NCBI GenBank assembly: GCA_007922305.1
Contig: ML677374.1
Coordinates: 14,131,511 to 14,195,510, forward strand
Direction: 5' to 3'
DNA length: 64,000 nt
Source of the DNA: Dermatemys mawii
Lineage: Eukaryota; Chordata; Testudines; Dermatemydidae
Shown: piece after piece, positions 48,759-61,439 of the stretch
How positions within the stretch are numbered: the first letter of the stretch is position 1
How the letters are laid out: each line of letters opens with the position of its first letter
Translations under genes and position numbers: made by a program
Notes under the pieces: model-generated
Seen by the model: the letters and a program-made list of their open reading frames with translations, nothing else
Databases searched by the model: none
Told to the model about the DNA's origin: nothing

Positions 48759-49830
48759 GCCCCAGCTCTATTCAGATATTACTCTCTCCAAGTTCATTAG
48801 ACAAAATATCAGAGACAAGGCTGAACGTGCTTGTTCCCACCAGATAAAATGAAAATGGAAAGCCTTCCTCTACCAAACGTTTAGGACAGGCATATCAACT
48901 CTTACCGCTCCACTTAGTCTGCACATAGAGACGGGTGCTTTCTTCACAGACCTCCCCTTCCACTAATTCCAGGTGTTCAGCAGCAGCAAGCTGGTTATCC
49001 ATTGCCCTCGCTGAACACCACCCCATTCACAATCTCCAACACATAGTCAAACTTCCTCAACAGTAAAAATCCATCTCAGAAAACAAACCTATTTTCCTAG
49101 CTTTGGCTAACTTCTCAGACCTCAGGGTGGATTAGCCCCTGGTTAGTCACCCACAGCCAAGTTGCTCCATGTGTAATCACTTGCCTATTAAGACCATCCA
49201 TGCTAGGCAATGCAGGCAGGGAGAGGTTTAACCCATTCCATTCCACAGCTACAGAGTTACCTGGAAAATTCTTAGGCAAAAAAAAGAGAGTTATGTCAGA
49301 GCTAAGGAAAGGCATTTTTATTTTTGAAGAAGCAGTGTAATCAGCAGTACTGGATTGCTAATAACACTTTGTTTTTACATAGCGCCTTTCATCCAAACAG
49401 CCAGAGCCCTTTGAAACCCTTAAGAGTTAAGCTTCAAAGCAGCCCTAACTATTGCATGAACAGGCTGCTGTAGATGCCTATCACTGCCTCCTACTTACGA
49501 TCAGAGCTGTTGATCTTTATTGCCAGCAGTTAATAGAAATATTCCATTAGCTCCCAAAATAGGAAGGGGCTTGTGCTTTTGAAGCTGGAGGATTGGAGTT
49601 CTAGCCTCACTGTCACCAAGTTCCAAGTGGTCAAGCTATAGATACATGTGACATTACGAGATGGGCATGGGTTTGTTGCAGTATTAATAAAAACCCATGA
49701 AAAAGAAGCACAGCAGAGTTAAGTGGTTTGCCCAGGGTCACACTGCAAGTCAATAGCTTAGGCAGATGCAAAACCCATGAGTCTTAATTCCTAGCTGCAC
49801 TCCTTTTCTGACCACTAAACATGCGGGGCT

Positions 49831-49915
49831 AGATTCTCCTCTCCTATACCAGTGTGGCTCCACTGATTTCCATGGAGTTACTCCCAATGTACTTTGGCGT
49901 TAGCTCAGAATCAAG
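49831..49915. repeat. Dispersed palindromic repeat fragment
   Basis: CTAGATTCTCCTCTCCTATA, CCAGTGTGGCTCCACTGATT and CCATGGAGTTACTCCCAATG match the GTAACTCCATTG-type repeats that also occur near 51330. The family could not be named. Confidence 0.45.
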
Positions 49916-50519
49916 TCCATCTCCCTGGACTGATGTGCGATTTACTGACATCATACAAGAATCAAGAAGTCTAACTGTCTTTTCATACAGTATCTAGCAT
50001 AAAGGAGTCTTGATCTATGAATGGGGCTTCTAGGTGCAGCAATAATACAAATCATAATAATCAGAGGGAATAACGTGTGTAACGTGCTGGCTTTCTGTGT
50101 TCATTAACCTTTGAACCGAGTTTCCAGTCTGGGTCCCCAGTTGTACTTGGGGTTAAAAAGCAACGAGGGGTGACCAGCTGGAGTGACGTCATTGTGCAAA
50201 CTCTCCTGTCATTGTCCGTGCTGCTTTTGGCAATCTCAGGAAGTGATACGGGGTTTGAGATGATGCTACATGAAGCATGTGCAATAGAATACTCCCTAAC
50301 TTGGAAGCTACTCTGCTAACCAAGCAAGTGGAGTAAATCAGGATGATTCAGCTCCCTCTGACAGCAGCTGTCATATTGAGCAAACCCACTCCCCCAGCAC
50401 TGCTGTTACTGTGGACCAGGGAGATTTTGCAATACAAAGCCAGAAAAATTGTCTGTGTAAAGCAACCAAAAGAGATACAAGTATCGGGGTAGGAATCCTC
50501 AAAACAGCTAAATGCCTTC

Positions 50520-50737
50520 ACATTTTATTAAATTGCAGCAAGAGCAGTTTAGGATGGACATTGGGAAAAGTTTCGTAACTGTCAGAGTGGTCAAGCACTG
50601 GAATAAATTGCCTAGGAAGGTTGTGGATTTTTAAGAGCAGGTTGGACAAACACTTGTCAGGGATGGTCTAGTCCTGCCAGGGGTGCAGGGGACTGGAGTA
50701 GATGACCTCTCGAGGTCCCTTCCAGTTCTATGTTTCA
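50520..50737 (+). repeat. CR1-like LINE 3' end
   Basis: GGATGGACATTGGGAAAAGT, TCAGAGTGGTCAAGCACTGG, AATAAATTGCCTAGGAAGGT, CACTTGTCAGGGATGGTCTA and GACCTCTCGAGGTCCCTTCC, then AGTTCTATGTTTC, are a well-preserved CR1 3' terminal segment. There is no reverse transcriptase ORF, so it is a dead-on-arrival 5'-truncated copy. Confidence 0.85.
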
Positions 50738-51667
50738 GTGGGACTAACAGCAATCTATTGGAAAGAGACAAACCATATCGCTATTTCCCTCACTGCCACC
50801 TGCTTGTTTTGTTTGTTAAAATCCCAGCCTATGAACATCTGATTAAGTGCCACTCAGAAGGAAATATGGCTGTACACTCTTGGTTTGATTTGCCACTTGT
50901 ACACAACCCTCTCACTCCTCCATACAAAAGGAGCCCTGGTGAAAGGGAAGATGAAAAATGACTCAATGTCTGTCTAAACCTCCAGTCTCACGCTGGTGAA
51001 CTATGAAGGCTGACACATGTTATTCAGAAGTAGGACGATGTTGTGTATAATGTATCTGAAGTGCTTTATATGCTAATGAGAGATGACTAGAGGAAGGTAA
51101 AACAAGGTAAGAAATAAGCCAAAGTAGCATGTTCTTTCCCACTGCCTCTCCCACTCAACTTCTTCCCAAGATCCTTCTATGAGAAAAAATGGACCTGGAT
51201 CCTGTTTCAGAAAGGTTTGAAGAAGAAATTAATCTGAAACTGAATTCATGATATTCTTTGATCTAAGGAGTAGTTTATTGCATGTATCTTTAATATTCTG
51301 TGATGTCATTGGACCCAGTTAACCCCTGGCGTAACTCCACTGTGCTCAGTGGACTTGCACGTGCAATGAGTTTGGCCCACTGCATTTAACAGTAGCTTCT
51401 CTTTTACTTCCCCCAAGGGTAATAGTTGTAATTTTTTCTGGTGGCTTTTTTGAACCTCGGATTTTATTATGGGAACTGCGGCTTTATGCAATTTGTGATC
51501 ATTTGTTTTCCAAATATCCCAATTTAGGCATGATATTACCCAAGCCATGCCACATCCCTTCCCCATCACAATCCTTCTCCATTTCACAGTGACTTCTGAG
51601 AGGTACGGGTGACATTTCTATGCTATAGCCTAGCATACAGGCTCCTCCCTCCCTCCTGCAAAGTGCT

Positions 51668-51815
51668 AAGCGCCACCAAACAGCTGTTTGGCGGCGGGAA
51701 ATGCCTGGAGGTAGGTAAAGGAGCGGGAACGTGGCACACTATGGAAATAAGTGGGCAGGGGGTATTTGGCGGCCACAGCAAATAACTCCGTGGGCCACAT
51801 GTTTGAGACCCCTGG
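51668..51815 (+). repeat. Fragment of a GC-rich hAT-like repeat
   Basis: TGTTTGGCGGCGGGAAATGC, CTGGAGGTAGGTAAAGGAGC and, at the end, GTGGGCCACATGTTTGAGAC followed by CCCTGGCC. The last phrase resembles hAT-type tips. It seems related to the repeat at 59209-59593 through the shared phrase CTGGAGGTA. Its left end is not defined. Confidence 0.45.
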
Positions 51816-52839
51816 CCTATAGGAATTAAGTAAGGATGAAGATACAGTAAATTCCCTTTTAACTAGAGAGGGGCCCAAACCACAAGATTCAGATTGAGGT
51901 CCAGATTTTGAATTCACCCAAATTCAAAGGTACTTGGGGCTCATTCATCTCTTTGTAACAATGGGATAGATGCAAAATTCAGATTTAAATCCGAGTTTAG
52001 GAAAAAGAGGGAAAACCACATTTGAGTAATTTTAAAACTAAATCAAATAAAGCCCACAAAAATACAATCCTGCAGTGGCGAGAAACACAGAATGGTTGAT
52101 CTAATAGAACATTTTCATCTCCCTAGAATTATTCTATAGCTCTCCTACATGCCAGTTTGCAGAGGTGGGGGTTATATCTTTGTTCTCAGCAGTTTACAGG
52201 GCTCATCATTTAGACTCAAAATAAGACATGAAAATCTGTCAATGTTCTTTGCTTTTCTGAAATAAGAGTCCAGTGCCCATGTATGTCAAGAGGAGTCTTC
52301 AATGGACATTGGGTCAGGCTTAAGGACTTGATTTCATTCGGGAAGTAAAGTGTCAATGAATCTTGGATGCTAGTATATGGCATACCAGCTTAATATATGG
52401 ATGCATGTGTAACGAATGTAGTGCTGTGGAATGGTGAGATTTTCCAATGCAGCCCACAAAGCTCTCTGGGGAGTGACTGAGAACAATGTCAAGTGCTTGC
52501 ATGTTTGGAATGAGTGGCAAACTGGATCCCAGCAGAAAGGTTGACAGATCCAACTGAAAATTGATGGTGAGGCCCAAGGAAAGGAGTGTTACCGTGTGGC
52601 CAGTAGCTAGTGAATGGAACTAGGAGGCAGGATTCCTGGAATCTATTCAATTCCCAGCTCTACCAGTGACCTTCTGAATTGCCTTGGACAAAAGTGAAAT
52701 GCAGGCAAGTAGCCTTGGAAAGCTTGGGTCAGGGTGCAGGCAGTTCCCTCTAGAGAGAGTTATATAGACTACTTGCCTAAATGACGCATAGGCAGGAAAA
52801 GCCATGATGCCATAATGCTATTGCAGGAATGGGTGGGTA

Positions 52840-52917
52840 AAATTCTGTGGCCTGCGTTGTGCAGGAGGTCAGACTAGATGATCATAATGATCCCTTCTGA
52901 CCTTAGAGTCTATGAGA
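52840..52917 (+). repeat. CR1-like LINE 3' fragment
   Basis: GCAGGAGGTCAGACTAGATG, ATCATAATGATCCCTTCTGA and CCTTAGAGTCTATGAG match the CR1 terminus and its TCTATGA-type tail. Confidence 0.82.
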
Positions 52918-55900
52918 AAGGAGATGGGTACCAGTGACTGAGCATCCTTGCTTCAGTGTAAGTCACAGCAGCACTCTTAATGATTCAGCAATCAGAGCAT
53001 CAAGACTATGCAAAGGAGAGATCAGGTGAAATCTGGCCATCCCAGATGGTGGTAAGGTGCCTGTAAGTGATACAGAACATCACTATACTCTATGCTGAAA
53101 TAAAGAGCCTGCCTGGACATGTGTATGAGATATGCTGGCTGTGTGTCCAGTCAGTCCATCTGGTTACAGTGCTATATAGAAGGTGAACATGCAGGCTCCC
53201 AAAGGCGTGTTTTGCTTGCAGATCCAATGCCCTTCCACATCTGTAAACCCATGTATGTGCATTGTTACAGCTGCAAAATGGGAAATGAATGGCTGCCACC
53301 ACAAAAAGACAGCAGCATCCAAGCCACTTGGAGCACAAGTGCAATTGTGAAGATTGCCTGGTTTCTGTGAAGAATATACACTCCTGGCCACCTTCTTCTT
53401 CACATCCTTGTACAGTGAGATGAACAGAAGGCTGAGGGAATGCTTGACATATCTCACCAGAGCATAATGTAAAGCAACACTTGCTTGTATAAGAGCCATG
53501 CAAAGCTAATTTAATAGATTCAGGCTAAGTATTAGATTTGCATGAAACATGTCTATCTCCAAAGTAGATCAGTGCTTTCCATATTACAGTTATCACTTGC
53601 AGCACTGACAATGGCTTGAATATTTCTCCTAAAATGTGATCCCTGCCAGCTTTATTTGATTCTCTTATTAAATCATTTACCAAGGGATGAGCCTCTTGCT
53701 TTGATTCCACTGGAGATATAGTAGTAGTGAAGCTGCTACATCATTACTATCTACTGCAAGCTCTAGAGACTTGAGACGTATCTGACATGCTCTAACAGAC
53801 AAGAAAACTGCCTGTGCCTGACTTAGGAACTGTGCAACCCCATTCAGTCCCACTGCCTTCCAGGGGATTACATGGGGAGGAAGGCAGCCCAGAATCTGAC
53901 CCAAAATGTTTACTACCCAGATCTGCAGTTCTTCAGTTTCAGTGACCACACTGCTGATGGGAAAAGACCTTAAGGACAGCCCTGAAGATTGAAGGATTCC
54001 ATGGATCCATCGACGGGGTAGCAGGAGTGCTACTAAAACACCAGGACTGAAGTCGGAATGAAAGAGTGAGAAAATTGGATCAAACTTCAACGAACTTTCA
54101 AGGCCTTAACTCTTTATAGTCCAATAAACTGGAGGGTTTGGACCATTACTGAGAGTGAGGATCTCAAAAGTTTTCAGTGTCGGCTTAGGTAAGTATGATC
54201 CCATTGAAGTCTGCAGCAGTTTGACCAATGCAAATTGGTTAGGCCAATGCAATCCACTTTTGACTTGCAGCGTGAGCACACTTTATTTCTTTTTAAGCCA
54301 GGGAAAGATACAGGACAACTGTGATGGTGTTTTTGATCTGTTCACCTACGTCTTTTAGGAAGTACACAGAAACCAACAACTCGTGGTGCACAGATTATGG
54401 AGCAACAAGCAATTAGATGCACTGTTGATCATAACTGACCCCGGTTGGCTTTGAGCTTGGGTGACGGATATGAAAAGCTCTGCATCACCTAGAATGTCCA
54501 GGTTCCTACAGCTTCTTCTCAAGAGCCTCATCCACATGCTCCCTAAATCTACAGAGTCCAGGAGAGAGATTTATTGAAGCTGTATTTACAGAAGTGGCAA
54601 GGAAATGGATCACTAAGATAAAGGAAACATCTTACATTTACAATGCAGCCAAACAATCTATGAGAAATAAAAAAGCCCCCAAGACGGGTTTAAGCCTATG
54701 ATCTACTTGTAACATGCAAGATATTGCGACATTGAGTTAAAACCAAATTGTGATGTCTCCAGAAAGGTCTTAATCTCTTCTTTCAAGACAGATTTTAGAT
54801 TTATGTAGTATGAAATACTATCTCACTGCACAAGGTTTTTGTACAACCATACTGCAAACCAGACCTGTTTAACCCCCCAAAACCTATGTAATCTGCTATA
54901 CACGTGCATAACATGCTACATTGAATTCCTAGGCATCCATTAGCATATAAGACAAGCACAAATACCAATGTACCTGACATATACATCTAAACCAATCCAA
55001 ATGCGTATACAGTCAGTGGTGTATAGATGTAGCTCTTCAAATACATGCATTATCTACGAGCCTATAACAATTCTGCATTAAACCTATACATGTATATTCA
55101 ACTGTGTAGTTACCTGTTTATGTGTCTACAACTACAATCCTCTTTAAAAAAAGAGACTCCTTAGTAGGGATACATACATGCTGGTTTTCCTTGATCACCG
55201 TACTGCGTTGTCATGACAACATGATGCTAACGGCTCATGCTAAGTGGAATACTCAGGATAAAAATTTTCGCTTACATAAGTGAACTGGGAAGACTAGAGC
55301 AATAAGCAATGGCTTCAAAATTGCACCTGAACTGAGTCAGGGACAATAGAAAATGAGTACAGCACCACAAGTGAGGATGTTGTATCCTGCAGGCACAGTA
55401 AGCAGAATGAATTATGCCAGGGGCTCTCAAATCCTTCTACAGTGTGGACCACATCTTCCAAAGAAGGTTCAACTGTGAGCCCGACTGCATGCCCACACAG
55501 GGGATAAGAGACTAAAAGGCGACCTTTTAATTCTCTGCATGGGCCACCTGCACTGCCAGACCTACACAAGGTTGAGTAGGAGGTGCTGCTAGGCTTCTAC
55601 TCCCCATCCCATGCAGGTGGGCAAAAGTGGGTGGAGCCTTGGAACTGCCCCCATCCCCCAAAAAAAGGAAAGTGTGGCTAAATCCGCGCAGCAAGGGAAA
55701 CAATCTGCATCAGCCAAAGGGCAGATGCATCTTTCTTTGCCCATGGGGCAAGGACTAAATCGTGACTTGGAGTCACAATGTAGCTGCTGCTCTGTTCCTG
55801 AGACATTACTTGGGCTGAATTGCAAGGTGTCTGCCCAACCCAGAAAGATTTGGGCCCCTTCCCTTCTGATCAAGTGGATACCTCCCCCTCTCACGACATC

Positions 55901-57913
55901 TCTGTGATCATGACCTCAATCTTAAAATGTGATTCAGACTATAAAAAATGCTTGATCAATTAACTAGACATTTGAAATGCAACTCATTAGTCATCATATA
56001 TTTCTTAGTCAGGTGAAGCGTATATTTAGAGGTGTGATTTTGTTAGCATGCTGTATTGGGTTAGAAATAAATAGACCTAGAATAGGAGGGAGTTAATAAC
56101 TTTTGCATTTTAACAGAATTGTTTATAAAAATCTCACTTCAAATTATAGCCAGAATAGGAATGTGCCTTACCTCTCTAGGGGCAATATATTTGCACATGG
56201 ATGATAAGCAGCAGCTGGACAGGAGTAGCCTGGGTACTTGCTGCCTTTGCAAATCATGCTTCTGGTGCAAAATGAGCAAGAGGCATAGTCTTGCCAAGAG
56301 CTGAATATTGCCAGCCACTCTACCAAAGGAATTCCCATTGAGTTCCATAAATGGAGTGCATGGAATCTGTTTGAAAACAGTGTAGAATCAAAACATGAGG
56401 GGCAGCAGCTATCATCCTACATGCTGCATCCTTCCCCTACCGCCAGCTCTTCTATCTTGTAACCTTCTTACCACCCTCCTCCTGAGAGTATGCAATACCA
56501 TGGCTGTCATCGAGTCAGCACCAGCCCAGTTTAGTATACCTCTAAAATTACGTCATATTTATATAGCCTTTCAGTTATAGGTAATGAAATGCTTTACAAA
56601 AAAGTAAGTAAGCATCATAAACCCTGTTTTACAGATGAAGAACCTGGACAGAGATCTTGAGTCACCTAGTGTTGGAAACACAACAAAGAGATCCCATGAT
56701 GATTCCTGCTAGAGTAGGAATCAGTTTCCTAATCGTTTTCAAATAAACTTACTGTGCAAACTTTGTGGGACAAAGACTTCGGCCTTTTGTGTTATTATAC
56801 ACACCATAGCACACAGTAAGGGGCCTGACCCTGATTAGGCCTCAGGGGCCAATAGGGAATTTACTATAACACAATAAAACTTATCTAACGAAGAGTCTCT
56901 ATTTCAAATAGGTCACGCTCCAACCAAGTGGTTGCATGTCAGCACTACATGGAGCTGTAAATAAAGCACACTGAGATCCTTACGAAAGAAGAGCACTACA
57001 TCAAGGTCAGATTCCCTCCCAAAAAAACCAGTAGTTCATCCATTTGGTCTTGCTCTCACCAATGCCCAGTTTTGCACTGATTTGTTCAGTCTAATTAGTT
57101 GGTGCTCAAGTGGGCAGTATGTATTTGTACACTACTCCAACAATCCCACATGAAAACGGATTACTTGGATTACGAGCATTTTGTTCCATCAATTTTGATG
57201 GACTAGGCAAGCTCATAAGCCAGTAAAACCTTTCCACTTGTAGTGGTAGAAAGCAATTAAGACTAATTATCTGAAAAACCAAGAGCTAAAGGGACACTAT
57301 AACCTGAACTGGTTAATATTTTTTTTTAAATAAACCTTCTCTCTCTCTGAAGTGGTGCTGTACATCACAAATTAAAAGTAGCTCCTGTTCATAGGGGGAA
57401 AATAACCTTTCATTCAAAGGAGGTGTTAAATCACTCGAATTAATGTTCCCTTTTTGGGAAGCACATTCCTCACCTCTCATTCATTGTTGCTGTTGATTTT
57501 TACAGTGACTAATATCAGGAGGGGTGAGAAAGGAAGAACAGGATGGTATGCACACTTCAACAGTAAATTCTCAATGGACTAAGGTGAGCTAACAAAGCAA
57601 TAGTCAAAATCACAGCTTGTACTCACTTCAGAGAGAGGTAAAAGCAAGATTTAAGGAATTAAAGGAAGGGCATGAGTAATTGGAGGAGGGGAACTCAGTA
57701 TTGGGTCACCTAGGTTCTATTCCCAGCTCAGCCATATATTTGCAAGGTGACCTACTGGCAAGAAAGCCGCTGCCCCTCAACCACCTGTCTGTAAAATACA
57801 TTAAATGAACAATGTATTTTCAGAAGTGACAGAGAGTCCTGTGGCACCTTAAAGACTAACTGAAGTATTAGAGCATAAGCTTTTGTGGGCTAATACCCAC
57901 TTCGTCGGATGCT

Positions 57914-57980
57914 TGCACAGAGCGTTCAAGGGAAAACTTTATGGAACAATCTTGCATTGCCAAACTGGTCAGAGAATGGA
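57914..57980. repeat. 67-bp segment, copy A, inside the inverted SINE pair
   Basis: TGCACAGAGCG ... GAGAATGGA is 65/67 identical to 61373-61439, with no indels. It fills almost the whole spacer between the two SINE arms. It is not part of the SINE as seen at 40691. Confidence 0.95.
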
Positions 57981-58025
57981 GTGCTTGCATCCGACGAAGT
58001 GGGTATTAGCCCACGAAAGCTTATG

Positions 58026-58083
58026 CTCTAATACTTTAGTTAGTCTTTAAGGTGCTCTAATACTTTCGTTAGTCTTTAAGGTG
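58026..58083. repeat. 29-bp tandem duplication in SINE body
   Basis: CTCTAATACTTTAGTTAGTC plus TTTAAGGTG (58026-58054) is followed directly by a second copy (58055-58083) differing at one base. The inverted partner arm carries only one unit, so the duplication arose in one arm or in its template. Confidence 0.95.
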
Positions 58084-58411
58084 CCACAGGACTGTCACTT
58101 CTGCAATTCCAGACTAACACGGCTACCCCTCTGATTCTTGGCATCAATGTATTTTCAGTGGCATGTTTGACGTCACAACGTTTGTAAAGTGCTCAGAAAT
58201 CCCCAGTTGAAAGGCATTGTAAAAAACGGAAGGGAATTTCTCTGAATACTAGAATTGGAGATAGTGGAATCTGCCAACAGCACATCGAGCAGTAGATAAC
58301 AAGCTCAGCACTAGCATGGAGTCTGAGAGGTCCCACTTGCAGCTTCCTGCAGCAGAAAGCTTCAGGGGCATTTAACGGTGACACTGGCTTGACTTCTACA
58401 TTGAGTAGGCA

Positions 58412-58650
58412 TTAGGCTTGTCTAGATGAGGATAAAAGATGTTTGTAAAATATGTTACCTAACGTATAAGGCAAGTTGTACTTCGAGGTTAGCTTGTAAA
58501 GGCGAACCTTGCATTTCCTCTTGGAGAAACTCTCTACCAGATAACATTTCAAAATACAACTTGCCCTGCCTCTACCGTGTTAAAATGCTAATGAAAACCT
58601 GTTAGCTCATATTTTAACAATACATCGTCTATGCTAGTTTGGATCACCCT
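58412..58650. mobile_element. Degenerate folded-back MITE
   Basis: GGCAAGTTGTA near 58470 is answered by TACAACTTGCC near 58555. Further out, AAAATATGTTACCTAACG is answered by CTGTTAGCTCATATTTT. The arms differ in length and the outer tips are not clear, so boundaries are approximate. Confidence 0.4.
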
Positions 58651-59208
58651 GGAAGACTACTCTTTGGCTTTGTCTTAATGGCACAAAGGAGTCCTTCACA
58701 TCTATGTAAAATTCCACTGGTGGTAAGGCAGAGGTCTCCTTTACCAGTCAGTGTAGCCAGTTAAGGTCAACCTTACATCCCTGACTTGGTGTTTACCTGA
58801 CCTAGCCACAGTGAGGTAAAGGCTCTCTGTGCCCTGTCTCCACTCATCGTCAGCCATTTCCATTCAACCATCCCTCCCCTTTGCAGTGAAGACTCAGCTT
58901 TACACTACAGCCGCTTCAAGGTCAGAGTCAGAAGCTTTTATGGCCATGGTTGGTGGCATATAAATAATGGACAAATGAGCTTTGTGTAGGCTACAATTTG
59001 TGTGATGCCAGTATGTCAGCTAACGTAGTCTAAGGCAGACAAGACAAAGAATACTTCAGCACATGCGTAGTGCATGTTTCAACACGTGCTGCCTTGGCTA
59101 ATTTTAGCAGCAACATCACATCTTTAAATTATAGTCTAGACAAGGCCATAAAGGAGCTAGAGATTCCAGAGCTGAGGATTCGGCTACTTTTTGCTGGCAT
59201 TAAAATCA

Positions 59209-59593
59209 CTGACAACTTTTGGAGCCGGACCTGCTGCTGGCCACTTAAGGCGCAGTGTGGTCCGCGGTGCTAGGAGAGGCGGGAAGCCTGCCTCTGTACC
59301 TCAGCTGTGCTGCTGATTGGGAGCCGCTGGAGGTAAATCCATGCCCCAGCCCTGAGCCCCCACAAACCCGGAGCCTCTCCTGCACCCCAAACCCCTGCCC
59401 CAGCCCTGAGATCCTTCCCACACCCTGAACCCCTCATTCCCCGCCCCACTCTTCAGCCCTCACCCCCACACCCAAACCCTCTGCCCCAGCCCTGAGCCCG
59501 TCCCACACCCCTCATCCCCATCTTGGTTTGGTCACAGGCATCAACAATTTTCTTCAACTGGGTCCACAGGAAAAAAAAAATGGAAAACCACTG
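59209..59593 (+). repeat. GC-rich hAT-like repeat with internal C-rich array
   Basis: GGAGCCGGACCTGCTGCTGG, GCTGATTGGGAGCCGCTGGA and then a C-rich tract in which GCCCCAGCCCTGAG recurs at about 59344, 59397 and 59481, ending with GTCCACAGGAAAAAAAAAAT and GAAAACCACTG. The closing AAAACCACTG resembles a hAT tip, but no matching left tip was found. It is a common type of sauropsid repeat, and its boundaries are uncertain. Confidence 0.5.
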
Positions 59594-59704
59594 CTCTAAG
59601 CTGACGGGAGAGAGTTCCACTGTTGGTGTAGTTAATCCACCTCCCTGAGAGGCAATAGCTAGGTCAAACTCTCCTGTCAGCATGGCGCTGTCTTCCCGGG
59701 GCAT

Positions 59705-59900
59705 GACGTTGAGATAACTACGTCTCTCAGGAATGTGGATTTTTCAGACCCCTGAGCGATATGGTTATAACGCTATTAGTCTGTAGCGTAGACCAGTTAG
59801 TCTAAACTGCAATTGGCGGTGGGACTGCAGTACATGAAGACATAGCTGAGCTAGGTTAGATCTAGCTAGCTTGGGTACAATGCATCATGGAAGTGTGCAG
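59705..59900. repeat. Probable degraded MITE (ATAACTACGTC family)
   Basis: TTGAGATAACTACGTCTCTC, AGGAATGTGGATTTTTCAGA, CCCCTGAGCGATATGGTTAT and GTAGCGTAGACCAGTTAGTC resemble a dispersed turtle MITE that I know only by its phrases. The ends are not resolved. Confidence 0.4.
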
Positions 59901-61372
59901 TGCAGATCAGAGCTTCTTCTCTTTCCTGGTGCTTTCATCAATATGGAAATCTGATGCAACCAGACTGATACAGCTACCTGATGGGATGTACACAGAGGCA
60001 GGATTCATAGAAACAGTTAAGGCAGCAGGAGGTATTTAAGCAAGGCTTTCTTCTTTCACTGTTAGAAATGGATTTAAATTATTGATCCTCCGAAAGAGGC
60101 TAAAATCAGTCCCCATCAGTTGTGGATGGACAAATGCTAAACCTGCTCCAGCTATCGGTCAATGGGTATTTCTTAAGTGCTTTGGTACATCTTCAGCTTT
60201 CAAGTGACTTCATGCTGTGATAGTCTGCTTCATTCATATTTCATTATGTTCCCTTCAGGAAAGCATGCTTCTTTGTGTTGCAAAACTAGCTTCACTTGCT
60301 TTTAACATGAAAATATCATCATAGGCTTGCAATATGGTAAACTGCTGGCAGCACAACAGAGTGGCAATAAGATGGGTGGGTATAATATAGTGATAGGGAG
60401 AAAGAGTTTGGTCTTGGACAGACATGCCCAGAAGTTCAAATACTTCAATATCCAAATTTCAGCTGAATCCTGTAGGCTTCCAAAACTAGGGCTTTAGGAA
60501 AGATCGCACACAGACCACTGTCCTAACAGGAGTGGTAGGAGAGAAAACCCCTGTCAGACTACGGGTTTTTGAATGCTCCTATATATTCTGAGTCATTAAG
60601 ATCCGGAGTGCATTTTATGTATGAGAGACAGAGGTGCAAGACAGTGGAGGAGTTAGTGGACCTGCTGCTTCAGGACACTGAAAACACCTTTAGCAGTATA
60701 GACTTATGAAAAACTAACCAGTGCTTCTCTCACTGATTGAGAACTTTTAAATCTGAGCTGGAGCCTTCCTCTCTTACACTATAGGGGAAAAGTATGACAA
60801 CGTAGTACCTGCTACTTCAATAGTACTAGGTACAATTACATATATAAGACAGCCCACAGCCCAAATCCTACAGGCTCTAACAGAAAATAAACTTATCACG
60901 CAAAGGAAGATTTCAGATGCACATATAAAATCTTGACTCCTGATAGTAATAGGACCAAGGCCAGTTGGCAATGATCTACAGGTGATATGAAAATGCCAGT
61001 GTCCTTCTGTTAGGGACGTAACATAGAGGAGGAGGAAGAATTTAATTGAAGCCACAAGCCAGGTCTGCAGCAGCACAGACCAACTTAACACACAGGTTGA
61101 AAACATGGTTTACGTAACTGGAAGGACTGATTATTGAGGAAAGACAAAAAGAGCTAATTTATGTATCATTTTCCTAATATGAGTGTAAGGGAGCTGACTA
61201 CAAGTGCTTGACAGGCATAAAGGGAGAAGAATTGAAGGGTTACTGGGATGACATTAAGAAAAGAGGAAAGTGAATATCAGGGGAAATATGCTCTTGGTGA
61301 AATCCATTAGACTCTGGTATGGTCTGAGGGAAATGTCAGAAAGCCCATAGGTAAATACATTTAAAACTAAAC

Positions 61373-61439
61373 TGCACAGAGCGCTCAAGGAAAAACTTTA
61401 TGGAACAATCTTGCATTGCCAAACTGGTCAGAGAATGGA
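61373..61439. repeat. 67-bp segment, copy B (possible donor)
   Basis: This segment is 65/67 identical to the spacer at 57914-57980. Here it lies in ordinary AT-rich DNA with no SINE sequence on either side, and the right flank (TGGCCCAACAGATC) continues without a boundary. It looks like the source locus, or else both are copies of an unlisted dispersed repeat. Confidence 0.95.

Larger units (their letters stand above)
40829..57809. other. Long intergenic tract, no host gene seen
   Basis: Outside the separately listed repeats this 17-kb tract shows no recognisable exon, tRNA or other RNA gene. There is a short CA run at 42738 and a CT run at 45051. SINE-like scraps lie near 48400-48620, 49370-49790, 52610-52720 and 56570-56720. 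The pair of 137-codon minus-strand ORFs at 53090-53503 and 53677-54090 have no family signature. The second overlaps old repeat-like DNA (GGGTCAGATTCTGGGCTGCC on the minus strand), so both are treated as chance. Confidence 0.45.
57824..58144 (-). mobile_element. Composite inverted SINE insertion with captured spacer
   Basis: On the minus strand a SINE with its TCAGAGGGGTAGCCGTGTTA head runs from about 58134 to its CGTCGGATGC tail near 57986. Then comes a spacer, and then an inverted, head-less copy of the same SINE (57824-57912) ending at AGAAGTGACAG. CAATGTATTTTCAG flanks the whole structure (57810-57823 and 58145-58158), a 14-base target duplication, so the composite entered as one event. 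Inversion with 5' truncation resembles twin priming of LINE-mediated insertion. The first SINE contains a 29-bp internal tandem duplication. Confidence 0.85.

Noticed and set aside
53090..54090. Two 137-codon minus-strand ORFs considered as a possible gene
   Set aside because: No shared frame or splice logic and no family motif. Part of the interval carries old repeat-like phrases, so chance ORFs are more likely.
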